A stretch of 64,000 bases of DNA from Zea mays (GCF_902167145.1 NC_050098.1:78160207-78224206), one strand, 5' to 3'; positions 1 to 12,104 are shown, counted from the stretch's first letter. Numbers and translations are program-made. Notes: generated by a model not told the origin, from the sequence alone.

Positions 1-399
1 CAGTGGCAAAAAAATCTATAGATTCTATCAATCTCACGGCCGGTGACCCTTCACCGTGATTGGTGCTGATCGCCATGATTCGTGCTTCAGGTCTGTGGAT
101 TGAGCTCGCCGGTGAAAAGATGACGCTGCGGATAGGTCCGGGACATTGTGGCCGCGCTATCCCTCTGTCATTTGCACCGACGACGTGGCCTTACGGCCGT
201 CACCGGAATCTGTGTTGTTCACCGCGATTGCGCCATGCCTTAGGCCCTTAACCACGTCGCAATAGCTCGGGTCATCTGTATCTGGTGATAGCCGGAGAGC
301 CGCCACGGTAGATGCCACCAATCACTTGCACCAGTGATCTCCTCTTTCTCCGGCCGCCACCGTGCAAGACCAAATTCACTGGCCACCGCTTAGCGCCCT

Positions 400-406
400 T
401 ATAAAT
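400..406 (+). promoter_or_regulatory. Possible LTR TATA box
   Basis: TATAAAT on the plus strand, at the orientation expected for LTR C1, followed by a more GC-rich leader. Position within the LTR is consistent with a core promoter, but no transcription start can be confirmed from sequence. Confidence 0.35.
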
Positions 407-1530
407 TGACGGCACGGTCTGCTGCGCTAAGTTATCTCCAAGCCAAAGCACCCATCCCTGCCCTCGATTATCCACCATAGCCGAAGAATTTCCTTCTTCC
501 CCCAAATTGGTCGACTGCGCCGCCGTGAATCACCTCATCGCGGCTAGCTGCTTCTAGGTCCGCCCTCGCTCTTTTTGTCCGTGTTTTAGCACCCACACGT
601 GCTTGTGATCGTCGTCTGCTCAACCCATTGAGCTTGACCTCACTTAATCAACCGGAACATCTTGATCGGTGTACGGTGTTCGCCATCACCATGGTCAGGA
701 AAATCCTAGGCCCGATTAATCCAATTAGAACCTGTTCTATGGTCGCCTCGGGTCAGTAATGCTTGCCCAGTAGCTAATTTGGGCAGCCGCCGTTGTTCTT
801 GGCCGGTCCGAGCCACTGGGTGGTCGGCGGTGAGCGCGTCGTGGCCAAGGGATCGATTTAGAGAAGAAACAGAAATCAACGGACCTCGGAGCAAATGTCA
901 GCGAGACAAGGGAACAGTGGGGAGGGCTCTTTATAGATATTTCAAACCTCCAGGGTTCCCTGCGCAAAATGGACACCGCAGCACGCGCGGGCGCGTGTTC
1001 TCCCCGTTTCTGGGCCGACTTAGACCAGATTCGGCCCAGCGCTGTTCATGTTTTCTCTTTTTCTTTTTCTTCAGGACTTAGAAAATTCCTAGAAATCTAT
1101 AGAAAAATGCTAAAAATACCAGACCAATTTGGCTAGGCTCCTAATTTTCTATAGTATTTAATAAAAATAGTTTTAGCATTTTTTCTCCAAATAAGGAATT
1201 ATGGAGTATTTAAAATAGCCAAAACCCATACCTCTGGAATTTTAGAAATTAATTAATAATCCCAAAAATCGCCAAACTTTTTAAATAAGATTTAAATAAT
1301 ATTTAGAAGTCTTGGGTAAAGTTTGACATGATTTGAACTTTGTTTGGTACCTAGAACCCAAAACCCTAGTCTCCTGCCCTATGAACTTCACTATAGACTC
1401 CAAAAAACCTAGTTTCCCGGAGATCCGCGAAGGAAAATTATATTCATGACCTAAGATAATATACTTTTGTTATCTTTGCACTTTCATGAGCATTACATTA
1501 GCATTCATGATTATATATGGCTATATATAG

Positions 1531-1669
1531 AAAACGAAGAAGAGATAGAAGTTGAAGAAGTAAGGGCTACACCACCACCACCACCTAAAGAACCCCAGGC
1601 TGGAAACTGCTTTTACTTTGACATCTGTGGAGCAGAGCCTGACTCACCTGTAACACAAGGCAAGCCCCG
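1531..1669 (+). other. Exon-like open segment in LTR C1
   Basis: A 139 nt stretch open in one frame. It is preceded by TATATATAG (splice-acceptor-like) and followed by GT. The translation is acidic, then proline-rich (a run of five prolines), then contains FYFDICG and ends TQGKPR. The copy at 18711-18840 is 130 nt (three codons shorter), open in the same phase, and keeps FYFDICG and TQGKPR. Frame, boundaries and end motif are conserved while the surrounding LTR has diverged. Function unknown; the exon interpretation is inference. Confidence 0.5.
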
Positions 1670-3132
1670 GTGCATTTGCCACCTCCTTGCTATTTTGAAA
1701 TCTTTCTCACTTGCTTGATGCATTAGGTGATAGGAGTTGTGTGCTAAACCAGTTGCTACATTTCCTTCCTTGAATTTATTACTTCTCCTTAATCCCTTGT
1801 TTTACAAAAAGGTTTTTCTTATGCTTAGCTTTGCTCTAGAAAAACAAAATGTTTTGTTTTGACAAAAGATGATGCCTCAAGTGGGTGGGATGTTTTCAAA
1901 AATAAAACTTGATGGTGGATCCATCATGGCCGTGATGGGTTCAACATCGAAAAAGATGTACCTCTGCCAGGTACCAAACTTTGGGTTTGAAATGATAAAG
2001 TTGAGACCGGGCAGTTGACTTGCACGAGAAGAGAGTCTCGGTGTAGTGTCTCCGTCTGAGTCGATTAAGGACCGTCTAGATGTAGGCTTGATGATCGAGG
2101 ACCCTTTAACTGGTCACATGCCTCATCATGGGTAAGCTTTGCCTCGAGCAGACTAATACCAGAATAAGATAACATGCAATGGGAGTGGAGAGATGGCGAG
2201 AGTAGCGTGTACCCTCCGTGGCAAGAGGCTGGACGGTGGTGTATCTATGCTCTCGGTTGGCTTGAACCTGATCTAGTCTTAAAAACCCCGGTGGCAAGTT
2301 GACATATGCAAGGGTTAAGTGCTACATATGTCGTGTGATTGGAGATCCTCAGCTGAGTATTAATCGATTCGGATCGCCGTAACTTCATGGACATGAAGAC
2401 TTAGTCACTGACCTACACGTAGCATTCCAGTGAATAAGAAGGGTTGATAAGAAATTGGCTAGTATAGGTCAAGTGCTTGAACTAGGGTAGAAAGAACTCT
2501 AGATACAGGTAACTTTACTTAACCTGACAATTAAAACTAGATTATTAAGGATCCACTACTAGTAAGCATTTCTGCAAACAGAGTCTTTGATTCTCGATAA
2601 GCCTTACCTTGACTCCCTTAAAGCCAGCATATCCTTGAGAGTCTTTTATTTTGACGGGTAATACTTGCGAAAGTACACTTCGTACTCAGGGCTTTGTCCC
2701 ATGTTGGTTTAGGTGAAGAAGGAGCAAATTTTTGTTGCTTTTGTTCCAAGGTGGTGCTGAAAGAAGAAAATCAAGACTGAAGCCTCGAGAGGAAGTGTCC
2801 TCCTTTAAGAAAAACTTTTTACTGTTTATCGGGAGGGGTTTTTGCCTCCCAAGTTATGTAATAATATTACTCCAGCACTCTTATATTTGCTCTGGTCTGT
2901 AATAATACTAATCTTTCTTACTTTAAAATAAAGTAAGTTATTGTAACTGCTTCCGCATTCTTGTTCCTCCGATGTGTTGTAATATCTGCGTACGGGTGAA
3001 ACGCTCTTGGGCAAGGTAAAGAATACAGATACCGAACTTATCAAGTGATTAGGGGCACCTGCAGGGTTGTCTGAGGTCCGTTGGACAAGGACAACTGTAG
3101 GTGGGCCTAATGACTTGGGAGGTTCTGTCACA

Positions 3133-3786
3133 CGGCTCCTATTTCTAGAAGATCGTACTGTATGCCCCTAATGAGTTGGCAGAACTAAAGACGCAATTAC
3201 AAGACTTGTTGGAGAAGGGATTTATTAGACCGAGTTCATCGCCATGGGAATGTCCTGCCATCTTCATCAAGAAGAAGGATCAAACCCTACGAATATATGT
3301 GTACTACCGACCCCTTAATGAAGTCGCCATTAAAAAAAGTATCGCCTTCCCCGGATCGATCTTTTATTCGATCAATTTACTGGAGCCTAGGTATTTTCTA
3401 AAATTGATCTCATATTGGGGTATCATTAGATAAGAATTCGACCCGAGGATATACCCATGATGACTTTCACAACTCCATATGGTTTATTCAAGTATCTGGT
3501 TATGTCCTTTGGATTGACAAACGATCCAGCCCATTTCGCATACTTAATGAATTCGGTATTCATGCCCAAATGAGACATGTTTGTGGTGGTCTTTATTAAT
3601 GATATTCTGATTTATTCCAAGAACGAGGAGGAGCATGCAAAACATTTGCTGATTGTTTTAACACGCTTAAGAGAACATCAACTTTATGCTAAATTTAGCA
3701 AATGCGAGATTTGGTTGGAGGAAATCCAATTTTTAGGCCATATTTTATCAGCTAAAGGTATTGCGGTTGATCCCAGCGAGGTTAAG
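3133..3786 (+). pseudogene. Gypsy reverse transcriptase fragment H, part 1
   Basis: Ty3/gypsy chromovirus-type pol, starting just before the APISRR region and running through the RT palm. Visible landmarks are [19 protein letters not shown], a degraded YRPLNEV block, FGLTN and the catalytic region, where FIDD has become FIND (aspartate to asparagine, about 3592-3603). There is an in-frame TGA at 3571 and frameshifts near 3170 and 3340. gag and protease are absent because the LTR C1 end lies immediately upstream. The fragment resumes at 18417. It is a dead relic in which two later insertions landed. Confidence 0.85.
3782..3786. repeat. Target-site duplication TTAAG (left)
   Basis: TTAAG lies immediately before the element start at 3787 and is repeated at 18417-18421 directly after its end. 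Removing the insertion and one copy restores a continuous reading of the RT gene (..[10 protein letters not shown]..), which fixes both boundaries. Confidence 0.93.
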
Positions 3787-4300
3787 TGTGGCAGAACCGC
3801 CCAGATTATTCCAGCTTAAGTGCCCAAGTCTCGCCTTGAAGGCAACGACACACTTAAATCTGAATAAACTGTCAATTCCTCAGATCTAGTCCGATAAAGG
3901 CACTTACTAAGGATCGAGTACCACTAGCTCACTTGATGGTGAGGCACAGAGAAATACAATAAAGCATAATAGCATAAATTAAAAAGTATCAGAAGTGATT
4001 ACATTATCGGAGTTTCAGAAATAGTAACCATAATTTTTAATTCAGCGGAAATAACTAACGGAGAAAATTGAATAACATGGTGAAGCCTGGCCACGCTACT
4101 CCTGGTCCTCTCCTGCGGAAGCAGCAACCCACTCGACCGTCTATCCCGGTGGCAGGGATGGAGGCCAAGTCACACCATCAACCAATCATCCAAGGAAGTA
4201 CCTGTAAAAATTATGCCACAAGAAAGGCTGAGTATACTAATACTCAGCTAGACTTACCCGATGTGAGGAGTGTACTCCTCTACCTCTAGACCATGAAGCT
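3787..4300 (-). repeat. Solo LTR D-prime, 3-prime terminal part
   Basis: The element-end portion of D-prime, lying left of the copia insertion. It aligns well with 34712-35220 and 55813-56320. It contains no open frame of note. The last five bases (AAGCT, 4296-4300) are the target duplication of the nested copia. Confidence 0.85.
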
Positions 4301-5485
4301 TGAAAGGGAAATAGGGTTAACCTTTTTCTACAATTAATTTTGGTGGTTGAATGCCCAACACAAATATATGGACTAACAAATTTGCTCTAGAATACATGTT
4401 CTACAGGTGCATAAGGTTCAACACAAACCAATAAAAGATTGAAGTAAGGGACACAATTTAAATGGAGCAAAAGGACTTGAGTGTATTGTGGACTGGTGCA
4501 CCGGACAGTGTCCGATGCACCAGGCCCGTACAGGGTTGAACCAGACACTCTCAGGAAAACAGAGGCGTGCTCTGCTATAATTCACCGAACTGTCCGGTGT
4601 GCCACCAGACTGTCCGGTGAGCCAACGGGTAACGGCTACCTACGCGCAACGGTTGACTCTGACAGCGCTACAGTGTCACCGCAGAAGTCAGAGCAGCAAG
4701 GCAGAGGGGCACCGGACTGTCTGGTGCACCACCAGACTGTCCGGTGCCACAAGAAGATAAAGGCGCCAACGGTCAACTGCTCCAGAACCCTAACGGTTGG
4801 GTGACGTGGTAGCGCACCGGACAGCCTACAGTGCCTGTCCGGTGGCGCACTGGACTGTCCGGTGCGCCCATCGACATCAGCCTCCCCAACGGCTACTTTG
4901 GTGGTTGAGGGCTATAAATAACCCCAACCACCACAACTCCAACATCCAAGATTTCTTAACATCACATTCAATACAAGAGCTCTAGCATTCACTCCTAGAC
5001 ACAATTCAAAAGATCAAAGCCTCTCCAAGTCCTAAATTTACCTCAAATACTTAGTGACTTGTGAGAGAGTGATTTCGTGTTCATTTGAGCTCTTGCTTCT
5101 TGGATTGCCTTTCTTCTTTCTCATTATTGTTCTCAAGTGACTTGTAATCAAAGCAAAGAGACACATAAGAGTGTGGTGGTCCTTGCGGGGTCTTAGTGAC
5201 CCGATTGATTAAGGGAAAGGCTCACTCGATCTAATTGACCGTTTGAGAGAGGGAAAGGGTTGGAATAGACCCGGTCTTTGTGACCTCCTCAACGGGGACT
5301 AGGTTCTTTGGAACCGAACCTCGGTAAAACAAATCACCGTGTTCATTCGCTTGATTCTCATTTGATTTGTTTTCGACCTCTCTCCCGGACTTGATTTTAG
5401 TTCTAACACTAACCCTGGCTTGTATTGTGTGTTTAAATTTGTAAATTTCAGATTATGCCTATTCACCCCCTGTAGGAGACTTTCA
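4301..5485 (+). repeat. Copia 5-prime LTR
   Basis: 1185 bp, TGAAAGGG at the start and CTTTCA at the end. It carries repeated ACCGGACTGTCCGGTG-type palindromes between about 4490 and 4870. It is 32 bp shorter than the 3-prime LTR. Much of the difference is one missing roughly 20 bp palindromic unit near 4495 and a longer C tract in the other copy. Confidence 0.95.
4913..4920 (+). promoter_or_regulatory. TATA box of copia 5-prime LTR
   Basis: TATAAATA in the context GGGCTATAAATAACCCC, just downstream of the palindrome cluster. It is the expected core promoter and marks the U3/R side of the LTR. The matching site of the 3-prime LTR (12751) reads TGTAAATA, so it is damaged there. Confidence 0.75.
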
Positions 5486-5487
5486 AT

Positions 5488-5501
5488 TGGTATCAGAACC
5501 C
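5488..5501 (+). other. Copia primer-binding site
   Basis: TGGTATCAGAACCC begins two bases after the LTR end. It is complementary to the 3-prime end of initiator methionine tRNA, the usual primer of plant copia elements, with small differences. Confidence 0.9.
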
Positions 5502-5533
5502 GGTGCTTCATTAGAGTCTAACAACTGAAAGTG

Positions 5534-8027
5534 ATGTCGGTAGATCACGCCAAGAGGGAGATCATGACCGGCGACAAGCCCACAAGCTCGGGGAGAACCC
5601 TTTCGAGGGAGTGCGGCAACAAGCATAAGGAGGAATCATCTTCCTCCACCAAGTTGCATGGGAGAGGTGACAAGAAGAAGAAGATGAAGAAGGTCGTCTA
5701 CTACGAGACCAACTCTTCGTCACCCTCCACATCAAGCTCTGAGTCATCCGTCGCTTCTAAGCGCCATGAGCACAAGAAGTATAGTAAGATGCCCTTCGCT
5801 ATCCCCGTATTTCAAAGCGCGCTCCATTACTCTCTGTTCCCTTAGGCAAACCACCATATTTTGATGGTGAAGATTATTGTATGTGGAGTGATAAAATAAG
5901 GCATCATCTAACCTCACTCCACGAAAGCATATGGGACATAGTTGAATTTGGAGCACAGGTACCACAAGTGGGGGACAAGGACTACGACTCAGACGAGGCC
6001 GCCCAAATTAGGCACTTTAACTCCTAAGCAACTTCTATACTCCTCGCTTCTCTATGTCGAGAGGAGTATAACAAGGTGCAAGGGTTAAAGAGCGCCAAAG
6101 AAATTTGGGATGTCCTCAATACCGCGCACGAAGGGGACGAGGTGACCAAAATCACCAAGCGGGAGACGATCGAGGGGGAGCTCGGTCGATTCGTCCTCAA
6201 CAAAGGAGAAGAGCCGCAAGCAATCTACAACCGGCTAAAAATCATGGAGAACCATGTGTGCAACCTCGGGAGCACCAAATGGGATGACCATGAAATGGTC
6301 AAGGTTATTTAAGATCCCTCGTTTTTCGTAATCCTACTCAAGTTCAATTAATACGTGGAGATCCTAGATATAAACTAATGTCTCCCGATGAAGTGATCGG
6401 CAAGTTTGTGAGCTTTGAACTTATGATCAAAGACTCAAACATATTGTCAACTTGAAGCAAGGCGCCACCTCCACACCCGAGGTGCAATTCGTCGCATTCA
6501 AAGCGACGGAAGAAGAAAAGAGGGAGTCTACACCAAGTAGGCTTCCAATCAACGCCTCCAAGCTCGACAACGAGGAAATGGCGCTCATCATCAAGAGCTT
6601 CCGCCAAATCCTCAAGCAAAGGAGGGGGAAGGACTACAAACCCCACTCCAAAAGGGTGTGCTACAAATGTGGTAAGCCCGGTCATTTCATTGCTAAATGT
6701 CCAATGTCTAGTGAAAGTGACCGGGACAATGACAATAAGGGGAAGAAGAAAGAAAATAAGAGGTACTACAAGAAGAAAGGCGGCGATGCCCACATATGTC
6801 GAGAATGGGACTCTAATGAGGGCTCCACCGACTCCTCCGACGAGGACGCCATCAACATTGCCGTCAACAAGGGCCTCCTCTTCCCCAACGTCGGCCACAA
6901 ATGTTTCATGGATAAGGACGGCAAGAAAAAGAAGGTACACTCAAGAGTCACCCCCAAATATACAACATCTAATGATGAGGGTAGCTCTAGTGAAAATGAA
7001 GATGATTTACTTACTCTTTTTGCCAACCTCAGCATGGAACAAAATAAAAAATTAAATGAATTAATAGAAGCCATTCATGAGAAGGATGTACTCTTGGATA
7101 GTCAAGAGGACTTTCTTATTAAAGAAAACAAAAAACATGTTAAATTGAAAAAATGCTTATGCTCAGGAAGTAGAAAAATGTGAAAACTTAACCAAGGAGC
7201 TTAGCATTTGTCATGATTCTATTTCTAGCCTTAGAAATGAAAATGCTAGCTTAGTTTCTATGGTTAAAGATTTAAATGTTTGCAATGATTCTAGTTCCAG
7301 TCTTAGAGATGAGAATGTTGTTTTAAATGCTAAGATTGAGGAATTAAATACATGCAAACCCTCTACATCTACTGTTGAGCATGTTTCCATTTGCACTAGA
7401 TGTAGAGATATTAATGTTGAAGCTATTGATGATCACATTGCCATGATTAAACAACAAAATGATCACATAGCTAAATTGACTGCTAAAATTAATGAGCATG
7501 AACTTGAAAATGAAAAATTTAGGTTTGCTAGAAGCATGCTCTATAATGGGAGACGCCCTGGCATTAAGGATGGCATTGGTTTCCAACAGGGAAGTAATGT
7601 CAAGCTTAATGCCCCTAAAAGATTGTCTAATTTTGTTAAGGGTAAGGCTCCCATGGTTCAGGATAGTGAGGGTTGCATTTTATATCCTGCTAACTATCCT
7701 GAGCACAAAATTAAGAGAATTCATGCTAGAAAACCTCACAGTGTTTCTCATCATGCATTTATGTATAAAAATGAGGCTTCTAGTTCGAGGCAATCAACTC
7801 ATGTTAAATTACCTAAAAAGAAAACTCCTGATGCATCAAATGAGCATAACATTTCATTTAAGACTTTTGATGCTTCATATGTTTTAACTAACAAATCAGG
7901 CAAAGTAGTTGCCAAATATGTAGGGGGCAAACACAAGAGCTCCAAGACTTGTGTTTGGGTACCCAAGGTGCTTGTTTCTAACGTCAAAGGAACCAAGACT
8001 GTTTGGGTACCTAAGAACAAGGCCTAA
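5534..8027 (+). pseudogene. Copia gag polyprotein (broken)
   Basis: Capsid/nucleocapsid precursor that would form the cytoplasmic particle. The start ATG follows the primer-binding site (MSVDHAK..). A serine- and lysine-rich N-terminus leads into the copia-type gag domain (YFDGEDY, LHESIWDIVE, EYNKVQGLKSAKEIWDVL). A CCHC zinc knuckle, CYKCGKPGHFIAKC, lies at 6659-6700. Then come a lysine/acidic stretch and a long helical region (KELSICHDSISSL.., about 7180-7500). Frameshifts are seen near 5797, 6310, 6430 and 7150, and a stop replaces glutamine near 6028. The last open segment ends with TAA at 8025-8027; protease continues in another frame. Not functional. Confidence 0.9.
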
Positions 8028-8041
8028 AATTGTTTTGTAGG

Positions 8042-11000
8042 TTTATGCATCCGGTGGTTCAAGTTGGATAATCGATAGCGGGTGCACAAACCACATGACA
8101 GGGGAGAAAAGAATGTTCTCCTCCTATGAGAAAAATGAAGAACCCCAACGAGCCATCTCATTCGAGGATGGAAATCAAGGTTTGATCAAAGGATTGGGTA
8201 AAATTGCAATATCACCTGACCATTCTATTTCCAATGTTTTTCTTGTAGATTCATTAGACTACAATTTGCTTTCTGTTTCTCAATTATGCAAAATGGGCTA
8301 CAACTGTCTATTTACAGATGTAGGTGTTACTGTCTTTAGAAGAAGTGATGATTCAATAGCTTTTAAGGGAGTGCTAGAGGGTCAGCTATACTTAGTTGAT
8401 TTCAATCAAGCTGAACTTGACACTTGCTTAATTGCTAAGACTAACATGGGTTGGCTCTGGCATCGCCGACTTGCCCATGTTGGAATGAAGAATCTTCACA
8501 AACTTCTAAAGGGAGAGCACATTTTGGGACTAACAAATGTTCATTTTGAGAAAGACAGGTTTGTAGCGCATGCCAAGCAGGAAAGCAAGTTGGCGCTCAT
8601 CATTTACACAAGAATATAATGATGACAGACAGGCCGCTCGAGCTACTCCACATGGATCTATTCGGGCCGATCGTTTACATAAGCATCGGTGGGAGTAAGT
8701 ACTGTCTAGTAATTGTGGATGATTATTCTTGCTTCACTTGAGTATTCTTTTTGCAGGAAAAATCACAAACCCAAGAGACCTTAAAAGGATTCTTGAGACA
8801 AGCTCAAAACGAGTTTGGATTAAGGATCAAAAAGATAAGAAGCGATAATGGGACGGAGTTCAAAAATTCTCAAATTGAAGGTTTTCTTGAGGAAGAGGGC
8901 ATCAAGCATGAGTTCTCTTCTCCCTACACGCCTCAACAAAATGGTGTAGTGGAGAGGAACAATAGAACTCTACTGGACATGGCAAGGACCATGCTTGATG
9001 AGTACAAGACACCGGACCAGTTTTGGGCCGAGGCGATTAACACCGCCTGCTACTACATCAACCGGTTATATCTTCATTGAATCCTCAAGAAGACGTCATA
9101 TGAACTCCTCACTGGTAAAATCCCAATGTTTCATATTTTAGAGTCTTTGGAAGCATATGTTTTATTCTTATTAAAAGAGGTAGAAAATCTAAATTTGCTC
9201 CTAAGGCTGTAGAAGGCTTTTTACTTGGTTATGACTCAAACACAAGGGCACATAGAGTCTTCAACAAATCCACTGGATTAGTTGAGGTTTCTTGTGACAT
9301 TGTGTTTGATGAGACTAATGGCTCTCAACTAGAGCAAGTTGACCTTGATGAACTAGATGATGAAGGGGCTCTGTGCGTCGCGCTAAGGAACATGTCTATT
9401 GGAGATGTGTGTCCTAAGGAATCCGAAGAGCCTCCACAATGATCAACCTTCATCTTCCAACCAAGCATCTCCACCAACTCAAGACGAGGATCATGCTCAA
9501 AATGATGAAGATGAAGATCAAGAGGATGAGCCACCTCAAGAGGAGGACAATGATCAAGGGGGAGATAAAGACAATGAAGACAAGGAAGATGATCAAGAAA
9601 TACAGGGTCAAAGACCGCCACACCCAAGAGTCCACCAAGCAATTCAATGAGATCACCCCGTCAACTCCATCCTTGGTGACATACATAAGGGGGTAACTAC
9701 TAGATCTTGAGTTGCTCATTTCTATGAACATTACTCTTTTGTTTCCTCTATTGAGCCATACAGGGTAGAGGATGCACTAAGAGATCCGGATTGGGTGCTG
9801 GCAATGCAAGAGGAGCTCAACAACTTCACGAGGAATGAGGTATGGCATTTAGTTCCATGTCCTAATCAAAATATTGCAGGTACCAAATGGGTATTCCGTA
9901 ACAAGCAAGATGAGCATGGTGTGGTGACAAGGAACAAAGCCCGATTTGTGGCCAAAGGTTATTCACAAGTCGAAGGTTTGGACTTTGATGAAACTTATGC
10001 ACTCGTAGCTAGGCTTGAGTGAATTCGTATATAACTTGCCTATGCTACTTACCATGACTTTAAGCTTTATCAAATGGATGTGAAAAGTGCCTTCCTCAAT
10101 GGACCCATCAAGGAAGAGGTCTACGTTGAGCAACCTCCCGGCTTTGAAGATAGTGAGTACCCTAACCATGTGTATGAATGCCTGCGAGATTTTCTTATCA
10201 CTAATGGCTTCAAAGTCGGTAAAGCCGCCTACACTCTTTACTAAAACTGTTGCAAAAGATTTGTTTGTATGCCAAATTTATGTTGATGATATCATATTTG
10301 GGTCTACTAACAAATCAACTTGTGAAGAGTTTAGTAGGATCATGATACAGAAATTCGAGATGTCGATGATGGGGGAGTTGAAGTATTTTCTTGGATTCCA
10401 AATCAAGCAACTCCAAGAGGGCACTTTCATCAGCCAAACAAGGTACATTCAAGACATACTTAACAAGTTTGGGATGAAGGATGGCAAACCCATCAAAACA
10501 CCCATGGGAACCAATGGGCATCTCGACCTCGACACGAGAGTTAAATCCGTAGATCAAAAGGTATATCGGTCGATGATAGGTTCTTTACTCTATTTATGTG
10601 CATCTCGACCGGATATTATGCTTTCTGTATGCATGTGTGCAAGGATCCAAGCCGATTCTAAGGAAGTTCACCTTAGGGCCGTGAAGAGAATCATGAGATA
10701 CTTAGTTTACACTCCTAAGTTGGCCTTTGGTACCCCAAGGGATCCACTTTTGATTTAATAGGATATTCTGATGGCGATTAGGTAGGGTGTAAAATTGATA
10801 GGAAAAGCACATCAGGGACTTGTCAATTTTTGGGGAGATCCCTGGTGTCATGGGCTTTAAAGAAACAAAACTCAGTAGCTCTTTCCACCGTCGAAGCTGA
10901 GTACATTGCCGCAGGCCATTGTTGTGCGCAATTACTTTGGATGAGGCAAACCCTCAGGGACTATGGCTACAAATTGAGCAAAGTCCCTCTCCTATGTGAC

Positions 11001-11208
11001 AATGAGAGTGCTATCCGCATGTCGGATATTCCCGTTGAACACAGTCGCACTAAGCTCATAGACATCGGTATCACTTTTTGAGAGATCACCAACAAAGGGG
11101 GATATCGAAATAGCTTATGCCGATATCTTTACGAAGCCATTAGATGAGAAAACCTTTAGCAAACTTAGGAATGAGCTAAATATTCGTGATTCTCGGAATT
11201 TTGATTGA
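8042..11208 (+). pseudogene. Copia pol: protease, integrase, RT, RNase H (broken)
   Basis: Protease starts near 8042 with active-site DSG at 8074-8082 (SSWIIDSGCTNHMTG). The pre-integrase domain has WHRRLAHVGMKNL; the zinc-finger cysteines near 8570 are frameshifted. The integrase triad is visible as HMDLFG (8655), SDNGTEF (8844) and VVERNN (8952). RT has YVDD at 10279-10290 and RNase H has NSVALSTVEAEY. Stops interrupt the integrase (about 8741, 9077) and RT (about 10019, 10031). About 54 nt around the alanine-proline-rich RT block after YPNHVY are missing (near 10175). The reading ends with TGA after DSRNFD. A decayed enzyme set for cDNA synthesis and integration. Confidence 0.9.
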
Positions 11209-12104
11209 AACATTGCACACATAGCTCATTTATATACTTTTGATCATATCTCTTTCATTTGGTACAAATGCATATTTCTTATTATTCTTGTACCAAGGCT
11301 ACGACTAATGTGTTTCCAAGTGCATTTCTATACTAAGTCGTAGATTGAAAGGGAAATGGAGTATTCGGCGAAAGCAAGGCTTCCACTCCACTCTAACGGT
11401 ATCATTTACCCTTTGTCGTTACTCCACACACTCTCAATTGGTATAATCCTTCACTCTTATTTACTTGTACCAATGGAGAGAAAGTATTACAAGGGCTCTC
11501 AAAGTCTTCGTTTTTGGCGATTAATGCCAAAGGGGGACAAAATATTAAGCCCAAAGCAAAAGGACCGCACCACCATATAATTTCAAAAAAAATAGAAATA
11601 AAGCTTTAATTGATATTTGGCAATTTCTCAATTGGTATTCATGCTTTACTTGTCTTGAGAAAGCAAAATTTCAATTAATATCTAAATAATGGGAATATCT
11701 TCAATCGGTATCTTTAAAGATCAATTTTCAAATTAGTATCTATTTCAAAACCCTCTTGAAAGCTAAGAGGAGAATTTCATTCCGGGGAGTTTTATTTAGT
11801 CAAAGGAAAAGCATTTGAACCAGGGGGAGAAATTTCAAATCTTGAAAATGCTTCTTGCAATCTTATTCATATACCTTTGACTACTTGCAAAAGACTTTGA
11901 AAAGATTTTCCAAAAGGATTTGCAAAAACAAAACAAGTGGTGCAAATGTGGTCCAAAATGTTAAAGAAAAGAAAAGCAATCCATTCATATCTAGAGAAAT
12001 ATTCAATTGGTTTAATCCCAAGTAACATATGCACTTACCATATGAAAACTAGTTCATTTATGCACTTTATATATTTGCTTTCGTTTGTGTTGGCATCAAT
12101 AACC
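11209..12104 (+). other. Copia 3-prime non-coding region with PBS-like repeats
   Basis: About 0.9 kb between the RNase H stop and the polypurine tract, with no credible envelope-like gene. It contains several copies of a short motif close to TTTCAATTGGTATC, the same string that spans the 5-prime LTR end and primer-binding site (5481-5494). Copies lie at about 11432, 11605, 11624, 11669, 11700, 11726 and 12001, each with small changes. Role unknown. Confidence 0.7.

Larger units (their letters stand above)
1..3132 (+). mobile_element. Long gypsy LTR C1, right part
   Basis: Non-coding long LTR entering from the left edge. From about position 1900 it matches 19080-20270 on the same strand and 38240-39480 in reverse (shared blocks include the stretch around TGATGATCGAGGACC and a terminal CTTGGGAGGTTCTGTCACA). 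The first kilobase is comparatively GC-rich and ends in a CT-rich tract followed by CTTCAG; 1080-1450 is AT-rich. The CA end at 3132 lies directly against reverse-transcriptase coding sequence with no primer-binding site. It therefore looks like the end of an insertion into that gene rather than the 5-prime LTR of it. The left end is outside the window, so solo LTR versus full element cannot be decided. Confidence 0.75.

Noticed and set aside
925..945. Minus-strand TATA-like CTATAAAGAG near 935
   Set aside because: Orientation is opposite to LTR C1, and a plus-strand TATAAAT at 400 fits better. Probably chance.
9399..9731. Acidic open frame and its minus-strand shadow in the copia
   Set aside because: This is the acidic linker between integrase and RT of the copia pol read in a damaged frame, not a separate gene.
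11209..12104. Envelope-like gene expected in SIRE-lineage copia elements
   Set aside because: No open frame, signal peptide or transmembrane segment is found in this 0.9 kb; only short repeats.
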